In this document: positions 22,937 to 24,124 of the stretch, piece after piece
How positions within the stretch are numbered: the stretch's first letter is position 1
Layout: every line of letters starts with the position of its first letter
DNA from: Candidatus Saccharimonadota bacterium
GTDB lineage: Bacteria; Eremiobacterota; Xenobia; Xenobiales; Xenobiaceae
Reading direction: 5' to 3'
Assembly: GCA_004554425.1 (NCBI GenBank)
Contig: SFMI01000012.1
Coordinates: 1 to 24,124, forward strand
Length of the DNA: 24,124 bases
Notes under the pieces: generated by a model
The model's database searches: none
Seen by the model: only the letters and a program-made list of their open reading frames with translations
Told to the model about the DNA's origin: nothing
Program-made: the position numbers and the translations under genes

Positions 22937-23809
22937 ATGATTATTTCCAACCATTCTTTAGACAACGTTGCACTTCGTTTATCGCCATTACCGCCACAGC
23001 GCCAGAATTTGGCACCTCCTCCTCTAGAAGCGACAGATATTAGAGACTCCGTGCTCTTATCTAGGGAGGAACAAAGTAGGGAGCAAACTCTTCAAGCTTC
23101 TCCACCACCGCTTACAGAGCTATCAAGCGACAATAGCCAAAATACAACTGAAGCATCAGAGCCAAACCAAGTTAAGACTGAGCAAAAGCACTTACCAACA
23201 GAAGAACGAGAGCCCCAGTGCCGCAGTCGTCCGGAAAGCTATTCGGCTGCCACTTCAACAGATTGCGCCTTTAGTTCAGAAGCGGCACCAGCGCTACTCT
23301 TTCAGGAAGATTTTTATACGACTTGGCCACTTAGCGCTTGGCCACCTAGTGAAACAAATGCCAGTAGTTCACAAGCCGAATCGACTGAAACTAACTCAGC
23401 GGCAGAGCCATTACAGCCAACCTTTGCTCAGCTAGAGGAGCCTCATACAACAGAAGAGACAAATAAAGCTGAAGTAAATGGCACAGCCAATTCTATTGCT
23501 ATCGAAAGTTCCTCCTCTACTCGCTCTAAAGCAGAAACTAAAAAAACACCGTCAGCTGAAGGGCCACCTAGCCAAGCTGAAGAGCAAGCACTTAAAGAAG
23601 AGAAGGAACAGCAAGAAAAACAGCGCGTAGAAGTTATTTACGATCGCATTAAAGCTGAGAAATTGCTTCATGAAGCCAAAAGGCAAGCAATTTGGGCCGA
23701 TTTGCAAACAGAGTTGAGAAGGATCTGGCGGGAGGTAATGTTAAGGCGCAAAAAATCGGAAGACGATTATCAAAAAAATTGGCAAAAAATCTTCCTTAAT
23801 GCAGGTTAG
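22937..23809 (+). CDS. Unknown 290-aa low-complexity protein with C-terminal coiled coil
   Basis: Not recognised. Residues 1-200 are rich in Ser, Thr, Glu, Pro and Ala and look disordered; DSVLLSREEQ lies at 37-46, similar to the V-x-L-S-x-E motif of the other unknowns. The last 85 residues form a charged coiled coil with many Arg/Lys (RRIWREVMLRRKKSEDDYQK). The plan, a disordered N-terminus with a compact C-terminal domain, recalls FliK-like rulers or secreted substrates, but the Flg_hook domain is absent. Start ATG follows AAGGGGGG at good spacing. Last gene in the window. Confidence 0.75.
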   Translation: MIISNHSLDNVALRLSPLPPQRQNLAPPPLEATDIRDSVLLSREEQSREQTLQASPPPLTELSSDNSQNTTEASEPNQVKTEQKHLPTEEREPQCRSRPESYSAATSTDCAFSSEAAPALLFQEDFYTTWPLSAWPPSETNASSSQAESTETNSAAEPLQPTFAQLEEPHTTEETNKAEVNGTANSIAIESSSSTRSKAETKKTPSAEGPPSQAEEQALKEEKEQQEKQRVEVIYDRIKAEKLLHEAKRQAIWADLQTELRRIWREVMLRRKKSEDDYQKNWQKIFLNAG

Positions 23810-24033
23810 AAATATTTGTAGTCGGCAGCGGCCTAGCTTAGATAAGTTATCCGTAATTAAATAAAACTGCCTAGCTAGGCCGCCTATCCCGGTTCCAGCA
23901 AAAACTACGCCCCCAGATCTTTACCACAAACGCTGTAAAGCCTATGCCTTCAAACATGTTCAAGCGTGGGAACTAAATGCACATCCATTAAGTTATAGCC
24001 AAATTGCCTGGAGGAAAAGTACCAGGTGAACTA
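23810..24033. other. Noncoding stretch with an 11-bp inverted repeat
   Basis: No gene is visible. GCGGCCTAGCT (23828-23838) and AGCTAGGCCGC (23873-23883) form a perfect inverted repeat around 34 bases, without a T-tract. On the minus strand, 23961-23917 reads EHV-stop-RHRLYSVCGKD, weakly like the ACGE block of TnpB C-termini, so an older TnpB remnant may be hidden here. Confidence 0.35.
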
Positions 24034-24124
24034 CCCATCACCTAAAGGTGATGGGCTTCTAAGGAGCTAACGCTCCTATTTAAGAAGTTTGATATTTAAG
24101 TTTCCACCTATTGCTAGGCAACCC
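24025..24124 (-). mobile_element. Third TnpB-type right end, entering from the right edge
   Basis: On the minus strand two stacked hairpins, AGGAGC/GCTCCT (24062-24077) and CCCATCACC/GGTGATGGG (24034-24055), are followed by TAGTTCAC. The layout, GAA + stem + GGG(T/A)GT + TTCAC or GTCAA, matches the two other right ends here. The element body, including any tnpB gene, would lie beyond 24124. In such elements the omega RNA overlaps this 3' end and takes its guide from the flanking DNA. Confidence 0.55.

Noticed and set aside
23810..24124. tRNA gene or CRISPR array at the right edge
   Set aside because: No TTC-loop or acceptor stem could be built around GGTTCCAGC, and no regularly spaced direct repeats exist; the hairpins fit a TnpB right end.

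Overview
The window is a bacterial chromosomal segment dominated by one long flagellar gene cluster. Nineteen plus-strand genes from about 2.9 kb to 21.9 kb encode the rod, MS ring, C ring, export ATPase complex, hook-length control and the type III export gate. The flagellar proteins are divergent at several normally conserved points. No rRNA, tRNA, CRISPR array or phylogenetic marker is present, so I cannot name the phylum. Mixed ATG/TTG starts, strong Shine-Dalgarno sequences and TnpB (IS200/IS605-type) debris are seen. The order flgB-flgC-fliE-fliF-fliG-fliH-fliI-fliJ ... fliK ... fliM-fliN-fliO-fliP-fliQ-fliR-flhB-flhA is the order known from many non-enteric bacteria.

Layout: (1) 1-1759, the 3' part of a polytopic membrane protein resembling GT-C glycosyltransferases. 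(2) 1790-2314 (minus), an unknown 174-aa protein with an FlgM-like VSLSSEA stretch. (3) 2334-2577 (minus), a decayed TnpB C-terminus with its right-end hairpin. (4) 2899-6049, flgB, flgC, fliE, fliF, closed by a strong terminator. (5) 6284-10421, fliG, fliH, fliI, fliJ, with a leader that can fold over the fliG ribosome binding site. (6) 10607-13276, a lytic transglycosylase, fliK and an atypical FlgE/F/G-family rod or hook protein, closed by a strong terminator. (7) 13571-21925, fliM, two fliN paralogues, a long fliO, a second TnpB remnant, fliP, fliQ, fliR, flhB, flhA. (8) 22044-23809, three unrecognised small genes in place of the frequently seen flhF/flhG. (9) 23810-24124, noncoding DNA with a third TnpB right end on the minus strand.

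Together the genes supply nearly the whole inner half of a flagellum: FliF ring, FliG/M/N rotor, FliH/I/J ATPase, FlhA/FlhB/FliO/P/Q/R gate, proximal rod (FliE, FlgB, FlgC), ruler (FliK) and a wall-cutting enzyme. Hook cap (FlgD), hook-filament junction, filament, stator, L/P-ring, sigma-28 and chemotaxis genes are not in the window and must lie elsewhere or be missing.

The most interesting signals are: a short linear motif, roughly [MV]P(K)T[NQ]F(T/G)A, in the disordered tails of FliH, FliI and FlhB; a V-x-L-S-x-E-[AE] motif in three of the four unknown proteins flanking the cluster; a repeated TTGTTTA-type motif concentrated in intergenic regions; degenerate signature motifs in FliM, FliG and the hook/rod protein; and repeated TnpB debris, one piece inside the operon.
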